DNA of 42,395 nt from an uncultured Syntrophobacterales bacterium (lineage in GTDB: Bacteria; Desulfobacterota; Syntrophia; Syntrophales; UBA5619). Below are positions 1-7,320 of this stretch, in pieces. The stretch covers positions 1 through 42,395 of the forward strand of contig CAIYSL010000021.1 in assembly GCA_903928915.1 (NCBI GenBank), given 5' to 3'. Made by a program: the position numbers and the translations under genes. Positions within the stretch are counted from its first letter, which is position 1; each line of letters starts with the position of its first letter. The notes under the pieces are model-generated. The model was not told the DNA's origin and did no database searches. It saw only the letters and a list, made by a program, of their open reading frames with translations.

Positions 1-1016
1 AGTACTGCAACCGGGAGATTCCGCGGTTCAACGCGATCAGCGTCTCGGGGACGCACATCATGGAGTACGGGGCCGATACGGTGCAGTCGGTGGCCCTGGC
101 CATCTCGATCGCCGAGGTCTATATCCGGGAGGTGCTGAAACGGGGGTCCGGGATCGACGAGATTGCCCCGCTGTTTTCGTTCCACCTGCCGATCGGCGGG
201 CGGAACTTCAACTTCTTCGAAGACATCTGCCGGCTGAGGGCGGCCCGGCGGTATTGGGCGCGGCTGATGAAGGGAAAATACGGGGCCCAGGACGCCCGCT
301 CGCTCCAGTTCCGCTTCTCCACGGGCGGGATGGGCGGGGGGCTCACGGCGGAGCAGCCGCTGAACAACATCGCCCGGGAGACGATCTACGCGCTGGCGGC
401 GATCTTTTCGGGAACGCGGTCCTTGAACCTGGCCTGCTTCGACGAGGTGTACGCGATCCCCTCGGACCTGGCGATCCGGACGTCGCTTCGGGTGCAGCAG
501 ATCCTGGCCCACGAGACGGGGGTGGCGGACGTGGTGGACCCGCTGGGAGGGTCCTACTACGTGGAGTCCCTGACGGACGAGATGGAGGCAAAAATCGGCG
601 AGACGATCGCGAAGATTGCCGCGGACGGCGGGATCGTGAAGCAGATCGAGAGCGGCCAGATCCAGCGGGAGCTGGCCCGGCAGAGCTACGCGCTCCAGAC
701 CAGGATCAGCTCGGGAGAAAAGGTCCTGGTGGGGGTGAACAAGTTCCGGGTGCAAGAGGAGGAGCGGGACCTGGAGGTGTACAAGACCGACCCCGAGACG
801 ATCAACCGGCAGCTCGCCCGGCTGAAGGCGGTGAAGGCGGGCCGCGACGGGGCGAAGGTCGGCCAGGCGCTGGCGGAGCTGGAGAACGCGGCGGTCCGGG
901 GGGAGAACCTCATCCCCTACCTGTTCGAGCCGCTGACGCAGAAGGCGACGGTCGGGGAGATCGTCGACACGCTGAAGAAGGTGTACGGGCAGTTCAAGGA
1001 ACCGACCACGATATAG
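1..1016 (+). CDS. Acyl-CoA mutase large (catalytic) subunit, methylmalonyl-CoA mutase family, 5' end cut by window
   Basis: This is the C-terminal part of a coenzyme B12-dependent acyl-CoA mutase catalytic subunit. The frame is open from base 3, so the true start lies outside the window; about 338 residues are visible. Family landmarks are the SG-x-H segment near bases 45-56, the RAARRYW helix, DPLGGSYYVE, and GVNKF followed by the linker typical of the family. The protein stops after the catalytic barrel and linker and has no cobalamin-binding domain, which is supplied by the next gene. Several positions depart from methylmalonyl- and isobutyryl-CoA mutases as I recall them: SGTH for SGYH, STGGMGGGLT for QTSG-x-SLT, and GTRSLNLACFDE for GTQSLHTNxxDE. 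The family is clear but the substrate is not, so the methylmalonyl-CoA assignment is provisional. The residues that best separate methylmalonyl from isobutyryl substrates lie upstream of the window. Confidence 0.88.
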   Translation, partial: YCNREIPRFNAISVSGTHIMEYGADTVQSVALAISIAEVYIREVLKRGSGIDEIAPLFSFHLPIGGRNFNFFEDICRLRAARRYWARLMKGKYGAQDARSLQFRFSTGGMGGGLTAEQPLNNIARETIYALAAIFSGTRSLNLACFDEVYAIPSDLAIRTSLRVQQILAHETGVADVVDPLGGSYYVESLTDEMEAKIGETIAKIAADGGIVKQIESGQIQRELARQSYALQTRISSGEKVLVGVNKFRVQEEERDLEVYKTDPETINRQLARLKAVKAGRDGAKVGQALAELENAAVRGENLIPYLFEPLTQKATVGEIVDTLKKVYGQFKEPTTI

Positions 1017-1044
1017 GACCTCGGGGGACCTTGCGGAGGGTTTG

Positions 1045-1446
1045 ATGGAAACGAAAAAGATTCGGGTGCTGATCGCCAAGATCGGCCTGGACGGCCATGA
1101 CGTGGGCGCGAAGGTGCTGATCTTCTGGCTGCGCGACCAGGGGATGGAGGTGATCTACACGGGGCTGCGCCAAAGCGTGGAGCAGGTAGTGGAGGTGGCC
1201 CTGCAGGAGGCCGTGGACGTGATCGGGGTGAGCATCCTTTCGGGCTCCCACGTTTCGATCGCGCGGAAGCTGATGAAACGGATCCAGGAACGGGAGCTCA
1301 CGGACCTCCTGGTGCTGTTCGGGGGGACGATCCCGAAGGACGACATCGCCCTCTTGAAGGAGGCGGGCGTCACGGGGGTCTTCCCCTCCCACGCGAAGCT
1401 GGAGGAGATCTCGACCTTCATCCGCGCGAACGTCCCGGCACGGTGA
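1045..1446 (+). CDS. Cobalamin-binding small subunit of acyl-CoA mutase
   Basis: A 133-residue B12-binding Rossmann domain that partners with the upstream large subunit to form a two-subunit mutase. The DxHxxG motif is present as DGHDVG near residue 16, giving the His that replaces the cobalamin lower ligand, and the preceding Lys and Asp of IAKIGLDGH match the family. GVSILSGSH and the FGGTIP turn are the other cofactor-loop landmarks. The ATG at 1045 is preferred over the in-frame TTG at 1042 because a GGAGGG ribosome site ends four bases before the ATG. The gene begins 28 bases after the large-subunit stop, so the two are almost certainly co-transcribed. The sequence looks like an ordinary member of its family; the unusual changes are confined to the large subunit. 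Confidence 0.93.
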   Translation: METKKIRVLIAKIGLDGHDVGAKVLIFWLRDQGMEVIYTGLRQSVEQVVEVALQEAVDVIGVSILSGSHVSIARKLMKRIQERELTDLLVLFGGTIPKDDIALLKEAGVTGVFPSHAKLEEISTFIRANVPAR

Positions 1447-1519
1447 GCGCAGAAGGTCGCCCGGCACGGGAGGAACGGGCGGGGCGCGCGGGAACGGCGC
1501 CCCGGCGTACGGAGAAGCC

Positions 1520-3316
1520 ATGAAAGAATCGCAACCGCGCACCTTCGCCGAAAAGGTCCTCGGCGCCCCCGCGGGGGCCATCGTCTTTCGCCGGCCCGAC
1601 ATCGTGCTGACCCATGACAACACGGCCAGCATCGCCGAGACCTTCCGGCAGATGGGCGGGACGCGGCTGTTCGACCCCGGCCGCCATCTCGTAGTGCTCG
1701 ACCATAACGCCCCGCCGACGAACGCCAAGCTGGCCACGGACCACAAGCGGATCCGCGGCTTCGTCGCGGCACAGGGCATCGCACGGTTCGCCGACGCGGG
1801 CGAAGGGATCTGCCACCAGCTGATGGCCGGCCACGCCCGGCCGGGGATGCTGGTCGTCGGCAGCGACAGCCACACCTGCACCGCCGGGGCGTTCAACACC
1901 CTGGCCGTGGGGATCGACCGGACCGAGGCCGCGGGGCTGTTCAGCCGGGGCGAGACCTGGTTTCGGGTGCCCGCCTCGCTGAAGATCACCCTGACCGGGA
2001 CGCTCCCCGCCGGGGTGTACGCCAAGGACCTCGCCCTCTGGATCTTGGGCCTGATCGGCGCGGCCGGGGCAAACTACCTGAGCATCGAATTCCACGGGGA
2101 GGGGGTGGCAACCCTCTCGGTGTCGGAACGGATGACCCTGGCCAACATGGCCTCGGAGATGGGAGCCAAGAACGCCGTCTTCCCCCCCGACGACGTCCTG
2201 GCGGGCTTCCTCGGCAGACCGATCTCCTCCGGGGTGTGGGCCGATCCGGGAGCGACCTACGCCCGGGAGCTGGCGATCGACCTGGGGGAACTGTTTCCGG
2301 TCGTGGCCGCGCCCCACAGCGTCGAGAACGTCCGGGCCGTCTCCGAGGTGGAGGGGACCCCGATCGACGCGGCGCTGATCGGCACCTGCACCAACGGCCG
2401 GCTGGACGACCTGGCCGTTGCGGCCCGGATCCTCGCCGGCCGGCGGGTGGCCCGGGGCGTCCAGCTGCTCGTCATCCCGGCGTCGCGGGAGATCGCGCTC
2501 GCGGCGATCGGCGCGGGGCTTATGGCGGAACTGGTAGCGGCCGGAGCGATTATCCTGGCCCCCTCCTGCGGTCCCTGCCTGGGCGCCGGCCAGGGGATTC
2601 CGGCCGACGGGGACCGGGTGATCTCCACGGCCAACCGCAATTTCCCGGGGCGCATGGGGAACCCCAAGGCGGCGATCACCCTGGCCTCCCCCGCGACCGT
2701 GGCCATGTCGGCGCTCACGGGCTGCATCGCCGATCCCCGCGGGCCGGGCCGCGGCGATCTGTTCAGGACCCCGCTCGCCCCGGCCGCAGCCCCCGGGATC
2801 GTCCCGGGTGAACACCGCAGGCACGGCGGCGTCTGGAACTACGCCGACGCGGACAACCTGAACACCGACCAGCTGTTCGCCGGTAACCTGGTGTACAACA
2901 TCCTGAGCTCCGACGCCCCGGCGATCAGGCCCCACCTGTTTGCGGGCTTCGACCCCGCCTTCGCCGAGGCCGTCGCGCCGGGGGACATCATCCTCGCCGG
3001 CGACAACTTCGGCTGCGGATCTTCGCGGGAGCACCCTTCGGTGGGACTGGCCCACGCCGGGGTGCAGGCCCTGATCGTCAAGGGGGTGAATCGGATCTTC
3101 TACCGCGCGGCGATCAATCAGGGGCTGCCGCTGATCGTGCAGCCCGAAGCGGTCGCCGCATACCGGCCCGGCGACGCGGTGGAGGTGGACTCCGCGGCCG
3201 GCATCGTGCGGATCGGCGCCAGCCGCTTCCGCTTCGCACCCCTCCCCGCCGCGATTCAAGAGATCATCGCGGCCGGGGGGCTGGTAGACTGGATCAAGGA
3301 GCATGACAATGGCTAA
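1520..3316 (+). CDS. Fused LeuC-LeuD type hydro-lyase (3-isopropylmalate dehydratase/homoaconitase family)
   Basis: A 598-residue aconitase-superfamily enzyme in one chain. Residues 1-430 correspond to the LeuC large subunit, with the three 4Fe-4S cysteines visible at C290 (GTCTNGR) and C350/C353 (CGPC), and GSDSHTCT near 114-121. Residues 437-598 correspond to the LeuD swivelling domain, with the FGCGSSREH active-site loop near 497-505. LeuC and LeuD are usually separate polypeptides in bacteria. The loop that governs substrate choice in archaeal relatives reads NLVY at about 456-459, closer to the isopropylmalate-type YLVY than to the homoaconitase-type YLRT, as I recall those motifs. Leucine biosynthesis is possible, but no leuA or leuB is nearby. 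The partners are a B12 mutase and an aconitase, so another C5-C6 branched hydroxy-diacid is a real alternative. It overlaps the next gene by 8 bases, which suggests translational coupling. Confidence 0.85.
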   Translation: MKESQPRTFAEKVLGAPAGAIVFRRPDIVLTHDNTASIAETFRQMGGTRLFDPGRHLVVLDHNAPPTNAKLATDHKRIRGFVAAQGIARFADAGEGICHQLMAGHARPGMLVVGSDSHTCTAGAFNTLAVGIDRTEAAGLFSRGETWFRVPASLKITLTGTLPAGVYAKDLALWILGLIGAAGANYLSIEFHGEGVATLSVSERMTLANMASEMGAKNAVFPPDDVLAGFLGRPISSGVWADPGATYARELAIDLGELFPVVAAPHSVENVRAVSEVEGTPIDAALIGTCTNGRLDDLAVAARILAGRRVARGVQLLVIPASREIALAAIGAGLMAELVAAGAIILAPSCGPCLGAGQGIPADGDRVISTANRNFPGRMGNPKAAITLASPATVAMSALTGCIADPRGPGRGDLFRTPLAPAAAPGIVPGEHRRHGGVWNYADADNLNTDQLFAGNLVYNILSSDAPAIRPHLFAGFDPAFAEAVAPGDIILAGDNFGCGSSREHPSVGLAHAGVQALIVKGVNRIFYRAAINQGLPLIVQPEAVAAYRPGDAVEVDSAAGIVRIGASRFRFAPLPAAIQEIIAAGGLVDWIKEHDNG

Positions 3317-5213
3317 GGGACAAAACCTGGTGGAAAAGCTGATCCGCTCGCACCTCCGTTCGGGCGAGATGCGGGTCGGGACGGAAATCGGCATCGCCAT
3401 CGACCAGACGCTCACGCAGGACCCGATGGGGACGATGGCCTATCTCCAGTTCGAGGGGATGGGCGTAGCGCGCGTCAGGACGAAGCTCTCCGTCTCCTAC
3501 GTCGACCACTGCCTCCTGCAGGAGGGGTTCGAGAATTCCGACGACCACCGCTACCTCCAGACCGTTGCGGCGAAGCACGGCATCCTCTTCTCGAAACCCG
3601 GCAACGGTATCTGTCATCAGGTGCACCTGGAGCGGTTCAGCCGTCCCGGGGAGACGCTGATCGGCGCCGACAGCCACACCCCCACCTGCGGCGCCGTCGG
3701 GATGCTCGCCATCGGCGCCGGGGGACGCGACGTGGCGGTGGCGATGGCGGGCGGGGAGTTCAGTTTCATCTACCCCCAGGTGCTCCGGATCAATCTCCGC
3801 GGCAGCCTGCAGCCCTGGTCGACGGCCAAGGACGTCATCCTCGCCATCCTCAAACGGTTCCGGACCAAGGGCAATGTGGGCAAGGTGATCGAATACGGCG
3901 GGGGGGGGATCGCGGCGCTCTCCGTGCCCGAGCGGTCGACGATCACCAACATGGGGGCCGAGCTCGGGATCACCACCTCGCTGTTCCCGAGCGATGAGGT
4001 CACCCGGCGGTTCTTCGCGGCCCAGGACCGCGAGGCCGACTGGCGCGAGTTCCTGCCCGATCCGGACGCCGGCTACGACGAGGTGGTCGAGATCGACCTG
4101 GGAACGATCGAGCCCAACGTAGCGCGTCCCCACGCGCCGGATAACGTCTGCACGGTCCGCGAGGCGGGGCCGGTGATCGCCCACCAGGTGCTGATCGGCA
4201 GCTGCACCAACTCCTCCTACCGGGACCTGATGATCGTCGCGGCGATGCTGGAGGGGAAACGGGTCCACCCCGACGTGAGTTTCGGGGTGGTGCCGGGCAG
4301 CCGGCAGGTGCTGAGGATGATCACGGAAAACGGGGCGCTCAACAGGATCATCGACGCGGGGGCGCGGATCCTGGAATCGGGCTGCGGGTTCTGCGCCGGC
4401 TACGGCCAGTCCCCGCAGTCGGGGGGGAACTCGATCCGCACGAACAACCGGAATTTCGAGGGCAGGAGCGGGACCCGCGACGCGCAGGTGTACCTGGTCA
4501 GCCCCGAAGTGGCGGCGGCCACCGCCCTCGCGGGCACGCTGACCGACCCGCGGGACCTCGGGATGGCGTATCCCGCGGTGGCGCTCCCGGAACGGTTCTA
4601 CATCAACGACGCCCTGTTCATCCGGCCGGGCGACGGCACGAGCGAGGTGTTCCGCGGGCCGAACATCGGCGCCCCGCCCCGGCAGACGCCGCTGCCGGAG
4701 GAGCTCCGGGCCGGGGTCGCGATCAAGCTGGGGGACGACATCACGACGGATCACATCATCGCCACCGGGTCGGTGAGCCGGTATCGCTCCAACATCCCCA
4801 AGTCGAGTGAGTACGTGTTTCAGCGGATCGATCCGCAGTTTGTGGAGCGGTGCAGGAGCAACGGAGCGCAGAACAGGGCCTCGGTGATCGTCGCCGGGTT
4901 GAGCTACGGACAGGGCTCGTCACGGGAACACGCCGCGCTCTGCCCCGCGTACCTGGGCGTGCGGGTCGTAATCGCCAAGAGCATCGAACGGATCCATGCG
5001 GCCAACCTGGTCAATTTCGGCATCCTGCCCCTGGCCTTCACGGACCCTGCGGACTACGAACAGATCGCCCTCGGCGACGAGCTGTTCATCGCCGACGCCC
5101 GCGCGGCGGTGCGAACGCCGGTCATCGTCGTGGAGAACCGCACGCGCGGCGAAGCCTACCGCCTCGCGCACAGCCTCACGCCGCGGCAGGTCGGGCTCAT
5201 TCTCGGGAGTTGA
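3309..5213 (+). CDS. acn: Aconitate hydratase, Aquifex/putative type
   Basis: A 634-residue aconitase that interconverts citrate and isocitrate through cis-aconitate with a 4Fe-4S cluster. Cluster cysteines are C299 (GSCTNSSYRD) and C359/C362 (CGFC). Substrate-site landmarks are GADSHT near 119-124 and the swivel-domain loop YGQGSSREH. The size and the SVPERSTITNMGAE segment match the short putative (Aquifex-type) aconitases rather than the roughly 900-residue AcnA. The ATG at 3309 is chosen over 3303 because AAGGAG lies seven bases before it but only one base before 3303. The start lies inside the end of the LeuC-LeuD fusion gene. Having two paralogous hydro-lyases in tandem suggests either successive steps of one pathway or co-regulated TCA and branched-acid steps. 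A role on 2-methylcitrate or a related acid cannot be excluded. Confidence 0.9.
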   Translation: MAKGQNLVEKLIRSHLRSGEMRVGTEIGIAIDQTLTQDPMGTMAYLQFEGMGVARVRTKLSVSYVDHCLLQEGFENSDDHRYLQTVAAKHGILFSKPGNGICHQVHLERFSRPGETLIGADSHTPTCGAVGMLAIGAGGRDVAVAMAGGEFSFIYPQVLRINLRGSLQPWSTAKDVILAILKRFRTKGNVGKVIEYGGGGIAALSVPERSTITNMGAELGITTSLFPSDEVTRRFFAAQDREADWREFLPDPDAGYDEVVEIDLGTIEPNVARPHAPDNVCTVREAGPVIAHQVLIGSCTNSSYRDLMIVAAMLEGKRVHPDVSFGVVPGSRQVLRMITENGALNRIIDAGARILESGCGFCAGYGQSPQSGGNSIRTNNRNFEGRSGTRDAQVYLVSPEVAAATALAGTLTDPRDLGMAYPAVALPERFYINDALFIRPGDGTSEVFRGPNIGAPPRQTPLPEELRAGVAIKLGDDITTDHIIATGSVSRYRSNIPKSSEYVFQRIDPQFVERCRSNGAQNRASVIVAGLSYGQGSSREHAALCPAYLGVRVVIAKSIERIHAANLVNFGILPLAFTDPADYEQIALGDELFIADARAAVRTPVIVVENRTRGEAYRLAHSLTPRQVGLILGS

Positions 5214-5285
5214 GGGGGAATCCGGGGGGGACGCGGGGCAACCCGTCCGCCAGCGGGGAACCGGGGAACGCCCGGGAACGCCGGT

Positions 5286-6230
5286 TCAGCGGACGATTCG
5301 CGCCGCCGGTTTGCTCCCGGCGGCGCCGGAGGCGGGCCGCCGGCCGTCCCGGTCGTTGACCTTGCTGAGCCGGTACTGAACGTAGGCGTCACGGATCGCC
5401 ACGTAGGGATCGATGGCCGCTTCCGTGAGGGCTTCGTAGTCGCCGATCGTCAGGGAGGTCTCGTTCACCCGACCGTAGGCCTGCACCCCCGCCGACTCGA
5501 GGAAGCGTTCGGGATAGTAGGCCAGCGGGTGGAGGAACCAATCGCCGATCGTCCCGAGCGTGTCCCGGGGGCTGGACGGCCCGAGGACCGGCCAGTTGAT
5601 GAAGATCCCCTGCCCCACCCCGTATACCCCCAGCGTCTGCCCGAAGTCCTCGTCCTGCCGTACGAGCCCCACCTCCTCGTGGGAGGCGGGATCCAGGAAT
5701 CCCCCGCCCCCGCCGAGGGTGTTGAGCACGAAACGGCCAACCTCCCGGGCCGCGCCGGGAAGGTTCGCCTGGAGCAGGCAGTTGACGAAGCGGACGGGAA
5801 AGGCGAGGTTGGTAAAAAAATTGCTCACCCCCACCCGCGCCGGCTCGGGAACGACCGCCCGGTATCCCTGCGCCACCGGCTTGAACACCCAGAAGTACAG
5901 CCGGTCGTTGAACAGGTACATCGCCCGGTTGAAGGGCTCCAGGGGATCGGCGATGGTTGCGGCTCCCCGCCCGGCCCCCCCCGCGACGGCCTCGTCGGCG
6001 CTCTCCACATAATCGCCGAGATCGTCTGCGGGCCCGGTCGTTTTCGCCGCGGCCGCGAATGCCTGCGGAGCCGCCGTCCCTTCGCCGGCCGCGATCAGAA
6101 CGGCGTCGCTTTCGGCCTGCGCCGCTTCGACAGTGGGCGGTCCCGCCCCGGGCGACGGGTGTTGCCGCCCCTGGGCAGGTATCGGGAGAACCACCGCGGC
6201 CAGCAGAAGGGCACCCAACAGCAGGTTCAT
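5286..6230 (-). CDS. mlaA: MlaA (VacJ) family outer-membrane phospholipid-removal protein
   Basis: A 314-residue MlaA-family protein, predicted to pull mislocalised phospholipid from the outer leaflet of the outer membrane and pass it to MlaC. The core begins near residue 92 with DPLEPFNRAMYLFND and continues through the family motifs FFTNLAFPVRFVN, FVLNTLGGGGGF and the TLGVYGVGQG region. The N-terminus has a hydrophobic signal-like segment, but no lipobox cysteine is visible, and about 65 residues of Ala/Gly-rich sequence separate it from the core. E. coli MlaA is a lipoprotein, so membrane anchoring may differ here. It is the last gene of the mla run, 22 bases after mlaC, and faces the aconitase gene across a 72-base gap in which I see no convincing terminator. 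Confidence 0.9.
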   Translation of the reverse strand: MNLLLGALLLAAVVLPIPAQGRQHPSPGAGPPTVEAAQAESDAVLIAAGEGTAAPQAFAAAAKTTGPADDLGDYVESADEAVAGGAGRGAATIADPLEPFNRAMYLFNDRLYFWVFKPVAQGYRAVVPEPARVGVSNFFTNLAFPVRFVNCLLQANLPGAAREVGRFVLNTLGGGGGFLDPASHEEVGLVRQDEDFGQTLGVYGVGQGIFINWPVLGPSSPRDTLGTIGDWFLHPLAYYPERFLESAGVQAYGRVNETSLTIGDYEALTEAAIDPYVAIRDAYVQYRLSKVNDRDGRRPASGAAGSKPAARIVR

Positions 6231-6252
6231 CGGATCACCGCCGCGCCGCGCA

Positions 6253-6840
6253 TCACCCGTTCACCTTCTTGCGCAGGATCTCGAGCAGCTGCTCGGGGCT
6301 GTCCTTCGCCAGGATGTCGCTGAACTGGGTGCGGTAGTTCTGGACCAGGCTCACGTTCTCGACGACCACGTCGTACACCTTCCACCCCGCGTCCTTCCTG
6401 ATCACCCGGTAGGCGATGGGGATCTCCTTTGCGGCGGTAATGACCCGGGTGAGCACCTCGCTCTGGTTCTCGGCGAGCTTGTTCTCCCGGTCGTACACAA
6501 TCTTCTCGTCGGTGTAGGCGAGGATCTTGTCGACGTAGGCCCTTTCCAGGACCTGCCGGAAGAGGTGGACGAACTCCTGCCGCTGCGCGGTCGTCAGGCT
6601 GTTCCAGTTGCGCGCCAGGGTCCGGCGGGAGAGCTCCACTTGATCGAACATGCGATCGTAGATCGTCCGCAGCCGCTGTTTCTTGGCCTCCTTCGCCGAT
6701 TCGGCCTTGAGCGCCGGATCGCGCAACACGGCCAGGACGCTCGTCACGTTCGCCTTCACCTCGTCGAGCGGCGCGGCGGCGAACGCCGGCAGCGGAAACA
6801 ATAGCAGCAGCACGATGGGTATGATGAGCTTCCTGCGCAT
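6253..6840 (-). CDS. mlaC: MlaC periplasmic phospholipid carrier
   Basis: A 195-residue Ttg2D/MlaC family protein that shuttles phospholipid through the periplasm between the MlaA and MlaFED complexes. A classical signal peptide (basic MRRK start, long Leu-rich stretch, cleavage after AFA near residue 21) marks export. The rest is the mixed helix/sheet NTF2-like fold, with the family segments LARNWNSLTTAQRQEFV and YRVIRKDAGWKVYDVVVENVS. It lies between mlaD and mlaA with short gaps, in the classic Mla gene order, which supports the assignment. Nothing is missing relative to the usual family length. Confidence 0.92.
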   Translation of the reverse strand: MRRKLIIPIVLLLLFPLPAFAAAPLDEVKANVTSVLAVLRDPALKAESAKEAKKQRLRTIYDRMFDQVELSRRTLARNWNSLTTAQRQEFVHLFRQVLERAYVDKILAYTDEKIVYDRENKLAENQSEVLTRVITAAKEIPIAYRVIRKDAGWKVYDVVVENVSLVQNYRTQFSDILAKDSPEQLLEILRKKVNG

Positions 6841-6857
6841 GGCTGATTCTCCTGACC

Positions 6858-7316
6858 CTATTGCGCCTTCTTCACCTCACCGAAGGCGTACTTCCCGATG
6901 ATCCCGGTGATGTCGAGGGGCGGCTGCGTCTCGGTGATGGTCCCCCCGTCTGCGAGCGGGGCTCCCCCGCCTCCGGGGTCGATGCTGAGATGCTGATCGC
7001 CGATCAATCCTTCCATCTTGATCGAGGCGATGGCGTCGTCGTAGATCGTGACCCCCTTCCGGATCCGCAGTTCCACCACGGCCCGCTGCTCCTTCTGGTC
7101 CATGGCCAGCCGCTCCACCCGCCCGACCTCGATACCCAGCATGTACACGGGGCTGCCCGCACGCAGCCCGGTCACCGAGGTGAACCGGGCAAAGAGCGAA
7201 TAGGTATCGTTGCCCCAGAGCGACACATGGCCGAGCTTCACCGTCATGTACCCGAGCAGCAGCAGCCCGATAACGAGAAAAATGCCGACCGTCGTTTCCA
7301 GCGAATACTTCTTCAT
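6858..7316 (-). CDS. mlaD: MlaD, MCE-domain lipid-transfer subunit
   Basis: A 152-residue inner-membrane-anchored MCE protein. One transmembrane helix covers roughly residues 6-26, followed by the MCE domain (LFARFTSVTGLRAGSPVYM and GIEVGRVERL). MlaD hexamers form the periplasmic ring on the MlaFE transporter and pass phospholipid to or from MlaC. The ATG at 7316 is chosen because GGAGGG lies nine bases upstream; a longer reading frame to 7352 would run into the end of mlaF and adds only non-conserved residues. The gene starts five bases after the mlaF stop, consistent with tight coupling in the operon. Confidence 0.93.
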   Translation of the reverse strand: MKKYSLETTVGIFLVIGLLLLGYMTVKLGHVSLWGNDTYSLFARFTSVTGLRAGSPVYMLGIEVGRVERLAMDQKEQRAVVELRIRKGVTIYDDAIASIKMEGLIGDQHLSIDPGGGGAPLADGGTITETQPPLDITGIIGKYAFGEVKKAQ

Positions 7317-7320
7317 CTGC

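Noticed and set aside
254-1045. Gly/Arg-rich plus-strand frame overlapping the mutase gene.
   Set aside because: Low-complexity shadow frame with no family features; the overlapping mutase frame is clearly real.
1481-1503. GGGGCGC/GCGCCCC hairpin between the mutase small subunit and the LeuC-LeuD gene.
   Set aside because: Nine-base loop and no T-run; too weak to call a terminator, so the genes may still be one transcript.
1418-3415. Long minus-strand frame opposite the LeuC-LeuD fusion gene.
   Set aside because: Its translation is His/Arg/Gly-rich shadow sequence without recognisable domains.
3294-4754. 486-codon minus-strand frame opposite the aconitase gene.
   Set aside because: Antisense shadow produced by codon bias; the opposite strand has all aconitase motifs.
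5214-5285. Possible bidirectional terminator between aconitase and mlaA.
   Set aside because: AACCGG/CCGGTT arms exist but their interior does not pair well and there is no T-run.
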